From Meconema thalassinum (lineage: Eukaryota; Arthropoda; Insecta; Orthoptera; Tettigoniidae), in the NCBI GenBank assembly GCA_946902985.2, contig OX336389.2, forward strand, positions 340,416,444-340,480,443: a stretch of 64,000 nucleotides of DNA. The letters are read 5' to 3'. Positions 10,178 to 21,100 of the stretch are shown here, piece by piece. The position numbers and the translations under genes were made by a program. Position 1 is the first letter of the stretch, and every line of letters begins with the position of its first letter. The notes below the pieces were generated by a model. That model was not told the DNA's origin. It did no database searches and saw only the letters and a program-made list of their open reading frames with translations.

Positions 10178-12059
10178 CGTGGTGAAATGGATCCATCAGC
10201 AGTCTTCTTTGGGGAATTTTCCTCTGGAACGTCAATCGGCAGACAAGGTAGTCGTGAACGTTTATTGTATTTGAGTTTACTAATAATGTTTGAGCAACCA
10301 TTTTTCCCATATTTTTTTTTATCCTCATGTATTTTGCCCTATTTTCTTGTTTGAGATTCTTATTCTCAGTACACTTTGATGAGTTTTGCATTTTTCGACG
10401 ATTTATTAAGACATTGTTATGTCATGGGCATAGTTATATGATTTTGAATCAGTTGAGACTGATTTTTGGATTTTTCAGTAATTAATATTTTTTTTTGTAG
10501 TCACGATTTGACTGTAAGTTAATGATTTTTATGGCAGATTTAAATTCAGACAGCGTGTCATTTTATTAAAGTAATTCTACCCCAGTTTAATTACTTTGAC
10601 CAATTTTCTGTCATCATCAAGAAGGAAGAACATTTAAATGATTTTAGAGCGTTAAAATCTCTTACGTTGTCGACGATCTTGGAAATACTAGTCGTTATTT
10701 GAATTGATTGCAACACAGACATTTATCGTCAGTTATGAATGAACATTGCATTATAGACACTTTGTGAAAAAGTAACTTTAATAAGGAATTATTGAATGCA
10801 TTAAAGTCAAGAACTTTTGTTAGGAGTTTTTCTCAATTAGAGATTTATAGAACGATGTTTGCGTTCCCCAGTCTAATTGGATTCTATTCGACTACTTTGC
10901 ATTTTAGTCGCACTTTATTTGATGATAGTATTTTCATACTACAATTTCTTTTAAGATGTTAATCTTAAATTTTGATAGACCAGACAGGCGTATATAAGCG
11001 TATTCACTATTAAATTTGTTTGTGATTGGCAAGTTTTGACTTCATTTCGGTTCATGAATGAAATCCACGAAGGTTAAATAGAAAAACAGTTTTGAAACAA
11101 GTAATGATTATTAAAAAAATTTAAGTGGAACTATGAATGTATAATCGCTAGTGCAGCGCGTGTTGAAAGTCGCTGAGGTATAATGCCCTTGAATATGAAG
11201 GAGGTTCCCACAGGAATAAATGTTAAAGAATTATTTGTGGAAGTTTTGTAAGTTATGTGGAAGTTTTTAATGCCATATAGATTAATATATGATGATTTTG
11301 GGCATATTTTTAATGCAGAGTGTGCATTAACTTGTTAGCGAAGGATTTTCCGCTGGAGTAAGATTGTCATAGTTCGTTGAAAATTAATCAAGTGAATTAC
11401 TGTTATAATTAACACGAGTTTTGAAAGAATTTGAGATAAGATTTTGAATGAAGGTTGCCGTCACAAATCATTATTAAAACCTTTATTAAACCAGATTGTG
11501 ACATTAACATGTATAACTAACCTTCATTGGTCGATTATATTAAACAGGATTATAAAATTACCAACCGAATGAACATGTGGCTAATGTATTTCTTAAATTA
11601 ATAATTTAAACAATTTAAAATGTTAATATTGTAAATAATTGCTGTAAATATTTTTGAAAATAATGTGAAACGAGAGTGATGTTAAAGGCGTGCTTATAAT
11701 ATTTTTATTGTCTTTGACAAATATTATAAACAATTTCTAATTGTTATAAATAATTTGTGTGATTTTGTTATAAACATTTAAGAGCTAATTAAACATTTGG
11801 ATTGAAGTTAACAAGTTTAAGGAATTAATATAATGATCCAATAGGATGTGAGCAAAGTACTTGAAAGATTTGCGTAAATATAATGTGAGTTGTCTTATAG
11901 ACATTTAAAAGTTTGAGAGAACAAGCTGTATTCTTACGTAACATAGCGTGTGAGAAGGGAGTGCATTTGACCAGTATGCAACAGGTTCGAGGGTAGCCCG
12001 CAGCTGTGCCAACATATGGTTCTCAGAGAGTGAGGTCGTACACACTCTGGCCTTGCGAC

Positions 12060-12314
12060 TATAAATACCATTCTCATGTTTATTAAAAGGAAACCAAATG
12101 CTCTATATATGTCACACCCTGACGTCCTTCTCCAATCCAATAGTGTTATGAATATTACGTTATTTGGAGCTCTTGGGAGCTAAAATGTTTTATATCATGT
12201 TGTATGATAATTTTTGCAAGTCCTACTGGAGGACGTAGTCAGATTGACTTGGGCTACTGATAGCCACGTTGTTTTTGTTGTGTTAGTAAAATCATACCCT
12301 TTATTAGAAATAAA
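12060..12314 (+). promoter_or_regulatory. LTR core promoter and polyadenylation signal
   Basis: TATAAATA at 12060-12067 and AATAAA at 12309-12314 in the 5' LTR. The same pair is at 21504 and 21753 in the 3' LTR and in the partial copy near 14347 and 14596. Spacing fits transcription start near 12090 and cleavage about 20 bp past AATAAA. Confidence 0.6.
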
Positions 12315-12436
12315 GCTTTTGTACAGTTCAAAGTTCTCGTCTTCGTTTTTGGTTCATTTTTAAATGTCATGGTGGAGGTTATTGTGTGAACAGACTTTAG
12401 TGATCCTGTTGTCAACTCAAACCCCGAGATAATTAA

Positions 12437-12457
12437 GAGGTAAGTAACGGTAAGTAT
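12437..12457 (+). promoter_or_regulatory. Two tandem consensus splice donors in U5
   Basis: GAG|GTAAGTAA and ACG|GTAAGTAT lie 10 bp apart, both strong matches to the eukaryotic 5' splice site, and are repeated in every LTR copy. They would let the genomic RNA be spliced to a downstream acceptor, for example one ahead of the U3 frame. Confidence 0.45.
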
Positions 12458-12643
12458 GAACCCCCGTCTATTTTGGTGTGTTCCACAATGATTTCCTGTG
12501 AACTTCTGTGCTCTTATCTCGATAGTAACTGTCAGTGCCATTTTCATTGATGTAACTGTGCCGGTGCGATTGATAATTGGCAATCCGATCGAGGGGGCGG
12601 ATATCTGACAGCCTACTATCCAGGTAAACGGGGACAGAAAGAT

Positions 12644-14923
12644 AGATTCTTATTCTCAGTACACTTTGATGAGTTTTGCATTTTTCGACGATTTATTAAG
12701 ACATTGTTATGTCATGGGCATAGTTATATGATTTTGAATCAGTTGAGACTGATTTTTGGATTTTTCAGTAATTAATATTTTTTTTTGTAGTCACGATTTG
12801 ACTGTAAGTTAATGATTTTTATGGCAGATTTAAATTCAGACAGCGTGTCATTTTATTAAAGTAATTCTACCCCAGTTTAATTACTTTGACCAATTTTCTG
12901 TCATCATCAAGAAGGAAGAACATTTAAATGATTTTAGAGCGTTAAAATCTCTTACGTTGTCGACGATCTTGGAAATACTAGTCGTTATTTGAATTGATTG
13001 CAACACAGACATTTATCGTCAGTTATGAATGAACATTGCATTATAGACACTTTGTGAAAAAGTAACTTTAATAAGGAATTATTGAATGCATTAAAGTCAA
13101 GAACTTTTGTTAGGAGTTTTTCTCAATTAGAGATTTATAGAACGATGTTTGCGTTCCCCAGTCTAATTGGATTCTATTCGACTACTTTGCATTTTAGTCG
13201 CACTTTATTTGATGATAGTATTTTCATACTACAATTTCTTTTAAGATGTTAATCTTAAATTTTGATAGACCAGACAGGCGTATATAAGCGTATTCACTAT
13301 TAAATTTGTTTGTGATTGGCAAGTTTTGACTTCATTTCGGTTCATGAATGAAGTCCACGAAGGTTAAATAGAAAAACAGTTTTGAAACAAGTAATGATTA
13401 TTAAAAATTTTTAAGTGGAACTATGAATGTATAATCGCTAGTGCAGCGCGTGTTGAAAGTCGCTGAGGTATAATGCCCTTGAATATGAAGGAGGTTCCCA
13501 CAGGAATAAATGTTAAAGAATTATTTGTGGAAGTTTTGTAAGTTATGTGGAAGTTTTTAATGCCATATAGATTATATGATGATTTTGGGCATATTTTTAA
13601 TGCAGAGTGTGCATTAACTTGTTAGCGAAGGATTTTCCGCTGGAGTAAGATTGTCATAGTTCGTTGAAAATTAATCAAGTGAATTACTGTTATAATTAAC
13701 ACGAGTTTTGAAAGAATTTGAGATAAGATTTTGAATGAAGGTTGCCGTCACAAATCATTATTAAAACCTTTATTAAACCAGATTGTGACATTAACATGTA
13801 TAACTAACCTTCATTGGTCGATTATATTAAACAGGATTATAAAATTACCAACCGAATGAACATGTGGCTAATGTATTTCTTAAATTAATAATTTAAACAA
13901 TTTAAAATGTTAATATTGTAAATAATTGCTGTAAATATTTTTGAAAATAATGTGAAACGAGAGTGATGTTAAAGGCGTGCTTATAATATTTTTATTGTCT
14001 TTGACAAATATTATAAACAATTTCTAATTGTTATAAATAATTTGTGTGATTTTGTTATAAACATTTAAGAGCTAATTAAACATTTGGATTGAAGTTAACA
14101 AGTTTAAGGAATTAATATAATGATCCAATAGGATGTGAGCAAAGTACTTGAAAGATTTGCGTAAATATAATGTGAGTTGTCTTATAGACATTTAAAAGTT
14201 TGAGAGAACAAGCTGTATTCTTACGTAACATAGCGTGTGAGAAGGGAGTGCATTTGACCAGTATGCAACAGGTTCGAGGGTAGCCCGCAGCTGTGCCAAC
14301 ATATGGTTCTCAGAGAGTGAGGTCGTACACACTCTGGCCTTGCGACTATAAATACCATTCTCATGTTTATTAAAAGGAAACCAAATGCTCTATATATGTC
14401 ACACCCTGACGTCCTTCTCCAATCCAATAGTGTTATGAATATTACGTTATTTGGAGCTCTTGGGAGCTAAAATGTTTTATATCATGTTGTATGATAATTT
14501 TTGCAAGTCCTACTGGAGGACGTAGTCAGATTGACTTGGGCTACTGATAGCCACGTTGTTTTTGTTGTGTTAGTAAAATCATACCCTTTATTAGAAATAA
14601 AGCTTTTGTACAGTTCAAAGTTCTCGTCTTCGTTTTTGGTTCATTTTTAAATGTCATGGTGGAGGTTATTGTGTGAACAGACTTTAGTGATCCTGTTGTC
14701 AACTCAAACCCCGAGATAATTAAGAGGTAAGTAACGGTAAGTATGAACCCCCGTCTATTTTGGTGTGTTCCACAATGATTTCCTGTGAACTTCTGTGCTC
14801 TTATCTCGATAGTATCTGTCAGTGCCATTTTCATTGATGTAACTGTGCCGGTGCGATTGATAATTGGCAATCCGATCGAGGGGGCGGATATCTGACAGCC
14901 TACTATCCAGGTAAACGGGAACA
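12644..14923 (+). repeat. Partial tandem copy of the LTR 3' portion
   Basis: Bases 12644-14923 repeat 10354-12636 (2280 versus 2283 bp) in direct orientation, including TATA, AATAAA and splice-donor sites. Before it, the full LTR ends ACA at 12636 and is followed by GAAAGAT, the first bases of the leader that follows the second end at 14923. The break has AGATT microhomology between leader and LTR. This looks like template switching during reverse transcription or an unequal duplication. Confidence 0.92.
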
Positions 14924-14933
14924 ATAGAAAGAT

Positions 14934-15126
14934 TGGCGCAGTCAACGTGTGGGGCATGTTCAACAACACTGGATCACCAGGTTGAACAATAGAAAGATTG
15001 GCGACCCAAGAACGTGGGGCTGAGTCAACAGAAAGATTGGCGCACCTAAAACGTTGGGGCTCGATTCAACATAACTGGATTACCAGGTTGAACGCCAGAA
15101 AGAGTGGCAAACCTAAAACGTGAGGT
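14934..15126 (+). other. Primer-binding leader with four PBS-like repeats
   Basis: Eleven bases after the LTR end comes TGGCGCAGTCAACGTGTGGG (14934). Related blocks follow at 14999 (TGGCGACCCAAGAACGTGGG), 15038 (TGGCGCACCTAAAACGTTGG, continuing GGCTCGA) and 15105 (TGGCAAACCTAAAACGTG). All resemble TGGCGCCCAACGTGGGGC, the complement of the tRNA-Lys 3' end, with small insertions. The blocks sit in a repeated leader unit that also includes CACCAGGTTGAAC-type sequence. Reverse transcription would be primed here; which block is used is not known. Confidence 0.6.
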
Positions 15127-15624
15127 TCGATTAGACTCAAATAAAGAGGTTGATTCTTTGTTAGATGTCTAGGCCAATTGTAGTATTTAAGAGTGTGATT
15201 ATATAGGAATTAAATGTTGTATTGTGTTAGGAAAATTACACTCAGAAAAGATCAGATCTTATACAACTTGAGAAAGGTTAAATAGGCTGGAAACTTAGAA
15301 AAATCGCCTATAATCTGGAATCTTATTTTATTTGACCGGCTTATGACATTTTAGTCATATTAAAGATAAAATTAAATTATTTGGATTGTAAATGTAAATT
15401 ATTTGTGTTAGGATATTTTAAAATGAGCCAGAGAAATTTGAACATGTGCTTGAGTTTGTTTCAACATGAAGTATCTTCGAAGGTTAATTATAAGGTAGTT
15501 ATAAGTTAGATTTAAGACAGAAAATTGATCAAATTTATATATGGTGAAAAGTGTTGCTCAAATGTTGTTATTTTGCTCTTTTGATGTATGTCCCTACAGC
15601 AATCCATTTTTGAATAATATTGTA

Positions 15625-17040
15625 ATGGCAGATGAAAGTTTGAGGTTAATGTTAGAGGAGATGTCTGCTAACATGAAGCAGATGATGGAGGAAAATGCTA
15701 ATAATATGTCTGCTAACTTGAAAGCAAGCATGAATAGTAGCATGAAGCAGATGCTGAATGAAAGCATGAAGGAGAATAATAGTCGAATGGAGGAGAATAT
15801 GAAGGTTCTTCATACTAGTGCTGCTAATTTGGAGGATAATATGTCGCGTTTACAGATTAATACTCTTGGAATTGAAAATACTGTAAGTGACATCCGCACA
15901 AATGTCTCTGATGTTAAAAATGATGTGTCTAAGGTACAGAAAGACCTTACAATGTTAAATCTAGATGTAGCTAATGTCCGAGGGGATATTTCTTGTGCTA
16001 GAGCCGAAGTAGTTGTTGTCAAAAACGATGTAGCGACTGTCCAAGACAAGGTCGAGGAAGTCCAAAAAGAAATTCAAAAAGCTAGAACTGATGTATCCAA
16101 TGTTCAGGTAGACATTAATAACATTCATGCGGATATAACTGAGGTGCAAAGTGACATAACTAAGATTCAGGTAGAGGTCAACACAGTTTTCGTAGATATC
16201 ACTAAAGTCCAAACTGATGTAAATAAAGTCAGGGAAGAAATCGAAAACTCCAAAACTCTTTGTACGCGTAATATAACTGCAATAGCGACTAGACTAGTTG
16301 ATGAATCAGTTAGAACAACAACGTCTTTAGCAGAGTTGAAGTATGATGTAGAGGTCATGAGAACACAGGTATTAGACCACAATAGAGTATTAAAAGAGGA
16401 TATCGAAGTAGACATAGCCGAAATGTTAACAGCAAACGTAGCGGTATGGAAAGACGAGTGGAATAAGTCAAGTGGGGAACATGTAACCCAAATTCAAGAA
16501 AGGATTGAAAGAAAACTTGCCAGTACGCAGATAGAAATTAACAATGAAGTAGTACAGATTAGGAAAGATTTAAGCGTCAGGATAAATTCGTTATCCGAAA
16601 AACAAGTTGACGATAGAACACAACTAGATCAGGATATGCAAACTTTAAAATCTACATTAGAGGAACAGATGCATAAAGTTGTCTCGGATGTAAATGAAAC
16701 GACGAGTAAACTGAAAAATTTGAAGTTAGGAGAGGCTAGTTTAATGGAGAACTACAAAGAAGAGATTATCAAGAAAGTCTTAACAGAAATCACCGATAAG
16801 GATACAGAAGGCTTAGCTTACGAATTGAATAGGAATTATACTAGAAGATGTAACCTAGAGCCAGAAGAAAGAGACGTGACTCCTGAAGAACGTGTATCCA
16901 GATTCAGAGAGGAGGATGACGAGAGGAATATGGAACCTGAGTGGAATTATCGAGATAGTGGGAAAAACTATCCGGATTCATATCCGAGGAACGTGACGGT
17001 CATTAGGAATTTCGAAGACAAACCACAAAAAATTCAGTAA
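15625..17040 (+). CDS. Gag N-terminal region, heptad-repeat coiled coil
   Basis: A 471-residue frame from the ATG at 15625 (MADESLRLMLEEM...); an upstream in-frame ATG at 15541 would add 28 residues that look less protein-like. An N-terminal Met/Asn/Glu-rich helix is followed by a long coiled coil. Through roughly residues 95-200 (from 15625) it is built of near-perfect 7-residue units of the type D-V/I-x-K/N-V/I-Q-x, visible in DNA as a 21-bp periodicity. A charged tail (Glu/Arg-rich) leads toward the capsid region. The frame ends just where the capsid-like frame begins, offset by one base at a run of six A's (17026-17032), so it is probably the front half of one Gag polyprotein split by a frameshift. 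Its likely role is assembly of a virus-like particle; coiled-coil gag N termini are known but this exact protein is not one I recognise. Confidence 0.75.
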   Translation: MADESLRLMLEEMSANMKQMMEENANNMSANLKASMNSSMKQMLNESMKENNSRMEENMKVLHTSAANLEDNMSRLQINTLGIENTVSDIRTNVSDVKNDVSKVQKDLTMLNLDVANVRGDISCARAEVVVVKNDVATVQDKVEEVQKEIQKARTDVSNVQVDINNIHADITEVQSDITKIQVEVNTVFVDITKVQTDVNKVREEIENSKTLCTRNITAIATRLVDESVRTTTSLAELKYDVEVMRTQVLDHNRVLKEDIEVDIAEMLTANVAVWKDEWNKSSGEHVTQIQERIERKLASTQIEINNEVVQIRKDLSVRINSLSEKQVDDRTQLDQDMQTLKSTLEEQMHKVVSDVNETTSKLKNLKLGEASLMENYKEEIIKKVLTEITDKDTEGLAYELNRNYTRRCNLEPEERDVTPEERVSRFREEDDERNMEPEWNYRDSGKNYPDSYPRNVTVIRNFEDKPQKIQ

Positions 17041-17050
17041 CACTGATAGT

Positions 17051-17980
17051 TTGACACCTATAGAGTACGTAAGGAATCTCAAAGATTATTTCATCGAAGC
17101 TCACATTCCCAGAGAGAGAGAGATGAAGATAGTAGAGAGATATCTGATTGGAGGACCCCTCGAATGGTTTCGCGCATTTAGATACACATTCAGTAACTTT
17201 GACGAGTTTGCTGAGGCGTTAATCAAACGATTTTGGTCCATAGAAGCGCAGAATTCGTTAAGAGCGGAGGTGTATTCAAGAAAATACTCAGGTACTCTTC
17301 CAACGAGGTACGCTGATTTCTTTACGAGTCAGTTGTCCCGCTTGAGATTTTTGCAACCCCCATTGTCCACGGAGCAACTAATAGATGCGATTTCTCGTAT
17401 GCTGCCAGTTGAGGTCAGAAGACTCATAATTTCGTCCAACATCAGGGATTTATCCAGCATGGATGAGTTACTAAGAAGGTTAGACTACACAAGTCCAATG
17501 CCCAACGTAGTTCAGAATGGTCAAAGGCAGGAGTTTAAAGAAATCAATACGGTATATATGGACCAAGTCCAACAAACTGACAAGCCAGAGCAGGAGAAAA
17601 CTGACAATGTAGGTCCTCACAGGAATAATCAGTTTAGAAATTACAGATCACAAGGTTACCGACCGTATCAACAGAGAAGAGGTTGGAACTACAACCGAGG
17701 AAACTACAATGGAAGAGGCAGATATTACAACAATAATGGGTATAACCGTAACTATAATAGGAATAACCAAAACCAAAATAGAAACCAGAATACTCAAAGT
17801 CAGGTTATGACACCTGATCAGTATCAGCAAAGAGAGAAGGAAAGCCAGCAATACTTAAAAGAATTAAGGGATAAAGAAGCTGACAATCAAAGGAAAAGGC
17901 AGGATGTTGTAATCGATCCTGGACCTTCTACGAGCCAGCAGAACTTAGAAAATAGAAATACTGGTCAGAAGAGAAAGTAG
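17051..17980 (+). CDS. Gag capsid-like domain with R/G/N/Y-rich tail
   Basis: A 309-codon frame (start drawn at TTG 17051, but open upstream to about 17030). Residues 1-160 resemble retrotransposon Gag capsid: TPIEYVRNLKDYF near the start, GGPLEWFRAF at about residue 34, then FDEFAEALIKRFWS and a long helical region. Residues 190-250 are rich in Arg, Gly, Asn, Tyr and Gln (for example RRGWNYNRGNYNGRGRYYNN). No CCHC zinc knuckle is present; the basic low-complexity tail probably does the RNA binding instead. No protease or RT follows; 188 bp later the 3' LTR begins. It is one reading frame away from the preceding coiled-coil ORF. Confidence 0.8.
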   Translation: MTPIEYVRNLKDYFIEAHIPREREMKIVERYLIGGPLEWFRAFRYTFSNFDEFAEALIKRFWSIEAQNSLRAEVYSRKYSGTLPTRYADFFTSQLSRLRFLQPPLSTEQLIDAISRMLPVEVRRLIISSNIRDLSSMDELLRRLDYTSPMPNVVQNGQRQEFKEINTVYMDQVQQTDKPEQEKTDNVGPHRNNQFRNYRSQGYRPYQQRRGWNYNRGNYNGRGRYYNNNGYNRNYNRNNQNQNRNQNTQSQVMTPDQYQQREKESQQYLKELRDKEADNQRKRQDVVIDPGPSTSQQNLENRNTGQKRK

Positions 17981-18155
17981 AGAGGAAAGAATACATTAAC
18001 CACACACAACCCAGAATAGAAGAAATGTATGATTAAGGAACATAGAGGAAATATCATACTAGAGTAAGCCAGTAATAATTCAATTTCGTGTTCAAGAGAG
18101 TTGAGATACTTGTAACATTGAGTTTAAAAACAATTTGCAACTGTTTTTAAAACGT

Positions 18156-18168
18156 GGTGAGAGGAGAA
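18156..18168 (+). other. Polypurine tract
   Basis: GGTGAGAGGAGAA directly abuts the TG of the 3' LTR. One T interrupts the purines; the last ten bases are pure purine. Its position is as expected for the plus-strand primer. Confidence 0.75.
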
Positions 18169-21100
18169 TGCCCCCGTAATTGAATTATATAGAGACCACG
18201 GTGGCTATATTTTGAAATTATAAGGAAAGTTATGGCTGTCATAGTTATGACGTGGGTAGTCATGACGTAAGCACGGATGACGTAACTGCTATGCTAGCAA
18301 GCTACTTGAGCTGAGATTCTCAGTGACGTCAGCATTTAGTCGAGAATGTTCCAAGATGTACGACGCAGTCGCAGGAAACGAGGAATTCTGCTGAGGAAGA
18401 AACTATGCTATTGGAGGAGAGGCTTGAACCAATGAACGATAGTTTCAAGGAAGACGGAGATTGCTGAAACTATGGTATTTTTATTACTTTTGGAATGCAG
18501 AATTGTGGAAATCCATTTGCAGTAGAAGCATTGATTTGGAATTTTGGTGAAATTTATTTTCAGTTTTTGAATTTTGAAAATCCGTCATGTATTAACGAAG
18601 TTGGAACTTCTAGCGATGACGCAGTACCACGCTTTGGAAGGGATGGAAACGCCCCTCGTGAAGTTAATAAAAGGGCTTGCGCAGAAGAGAGGAGTCTCTC
18701 TTTCGTCCTCTGATCATTCTGAGATCTCATTCTCAGATCATCGAAGTATATTTGTGAAAGTTCTTTTCTTATACATTCATTATAGTGAGACGTCGAAGTG
18801 AACAGCAGTGAAAAGAATCGTCTTTATAACGCGTGGCGAGGCCACTATATTAACGAGATCCATGTCAAACTAGGTGAAGTTGAAACGGACCTTAGAAAGC
18901 TTCTACAAGTTTAGCTTCGAACAGTTAGCGGTCACAGATAAGCTAATTGTATTGTGCTGTGCTACATGCAGTAATAGAGAAAAGCTGAACAATTTCGACC
19001 GATTAATTTAAAAGATATTAGCAGTTTTATACGACTGGCAAAAGTGATTATCTCGCCACAAGAGAAGCACTTTTGTTTAGCCAGAATCAACGCAACGGCT
19101 GACGCTGCGAGTGGAATAGAAAGACTTCAGATTGCTTGGTTACAGAACGATACAGTATAATGGAGCAATTGAATACGGCAGTTTGTTCTTCTAATACTAC
19201 AACCGAAGAGCAGATGGAAGGCTAAAAGGGCTTATTGCAATTGGGACATACTTCAACGGAGTAAGATAGCGACATGGAACTTCGCTAATTGCTATTCCAC
19301 ACAAGCGAACATGCGGTGAATACCATCTACACCCATGTTTCCTAATTAAAGGCTGAATACCATCGAACAGCCATAGAAACAATTTCATACTCTGAATATG
19401 AATAATTTCTTCGGAAATGTCTACAAAGCTTCATGGCGATTGTCTACTGGAACTTCAGGGAATTTTTCAAGAGAGGTCAGGGATATCCCGACTCACAAAG
19501 AAGATTATTGCCGGAAGGATGTCTATTCGTCTTCGAGGAGCAGAGCGATTCACGGAGAAGGAAGCAGTTCGATTCTCCGAGGGTGCTATTTCCTATTTCG
19601 AGGATGGAGCTCAGCTTTAACGTGGTGAAATGGATCCATCAGCAGTCTTCTTTGGGGAATTTTCCTCTGGAACGTCAATCGGCAGACAAGGTAGTCGTGA
19701 ACGTTTATTGTATTTGAGTTTACTAATAATGTTTGAGCAACCATTTTTCCCATATTTTTTTTTATCCTCATGTATTTTGCCCTATTTTCTTGTTTGAGAT
19801 TCTTATTCTCAGTACACTTTGATGAGTTTTGCATTTTTCGACGATTTATTAAGACATTGTTATGTCATGGGCATAGTTATATGATTTTGAATCAGTTGAG
19901 ACTGATTTTTGGATTTTTCAGTAATTAATATTTTTTTTTTGTAGTCACGATTTGACTGTAAGTTAATGATTTTTATGGCAGATTTAAATTCAGACAGCGT
20001 GTCATTTTATTAAAGTAATTCTACCCCAGTTTAATTACTTTGACCAATTTTCTGTCATCATCAAGAAGGAAGAACATTTAAATGATTTTAGAGCGTTAAA
20101 ATCTCTTACGTTGTCGACGATCTTGGAAATACTAGTCGTTATTTGAATTGATTGCAACACAGACATTTATCGTCAGTTATGAATGAACATTGCATTATAG
20201 ACACTTTGTGAAAAAGTAACTTTAATAAGGAATTATTGAATGCATTAAAGTCAAGAACTTTTGTTAGGAGTTTTTCTCAATTAGAGATTTATAGAACGAT
20301 GTTTGCGTTCCCCAGTCTAATTGGATTCTATTCGACTACTTTGCATTTTAGTCGCACTTTATTTGATGATAGTATTTTCATACTACAATTTCTTTTAAGA
20401 TGTTAATCTTAAATTTTGATAGACCAGACAGGCGTATATAAGCGTATTCACTATTAAATTTGTTTGTGATTGGCAAGTTTTGACTTCATTTCGGTTCATG
20501 AATGAAATCCACGAAGGTTAAATAGAAAAACAGTTTTGAAACAAGTAATGATTATTAAAATTTTTTAAGTGGAACTATGAATGTATAATCGCTAGTGCAG
20601 CGCGTGTTGAAAGTCGCTGAGGTATAATGCCCTTGAATATGAAGGAGGTTCCCACAGGAATAAATGTTAAAGAATTATTTGTGGAAGTTTTGTAAGTTAT
20701 GTGGAAGTTTTTAATGCCATATAGATTAATATATGATGATTTTGGGCATATTTTTAATGCAGAGTGTGCATTAACTTGTTAGCGAAGGATTTTCCGCTGG
20801 AGTAAGATTGTCATAGTTCGTTGAAAATTAATCAAGTGAATTACTGTTATAATTAACACGAGTTTTGAAAGAATTTGAGATAAGATTTTGAATGAAGGTT
20901 GCCGTCACAAATCATTATTAAAACCTTTATTAAACCAGATTGTGACATTAACATGTATAACTAACCTTCATTGGTCGATTATATTAAACAGGATTATAAA
21001 ATTACCAACCGAATGAACATGTGGCTAATGTATTTCTTAAATTAATAATTTAAACAATTTAAAATGTTAATATTGTAAATAATTGCTGTAAATATTTTTG

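Larger units (their letters stand above)
8726..12636 (+). repeat. 5' LTR (3.9 kb)
   Basis: Near-identical to 18169-22080 over its whole length. Differences noticed include single-base changes near 8864 and 8875 and an A/T change near 12530. A TATA box (12060) and AATAAA signal (12309) lie near the 3' end, implying about 3.3 kb of U3, a short R and about 0.3 kb of U5. Confidence 0.95.

Noticed and set aside
11934..12583. Minus-strand frames in the LTR (68 and 109 codons), present in three copies
   Set aside because: They are antisense to the promoter/polyA region and duplicated with it; no domain seen.
15541..15624. Upstream ATG as Gag start
   Set aside because: The 28 extra residues look unlike Gag, and the ATG at 15625 begins a typical helix. 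Kept only as an alternative.
14924..18168. Hidden pol gene in the LTR element
   Set aside because: I looked for YxDD, RNase H and integrase-like motifs on both strands of the interior and found none; there is also no room after Gag.
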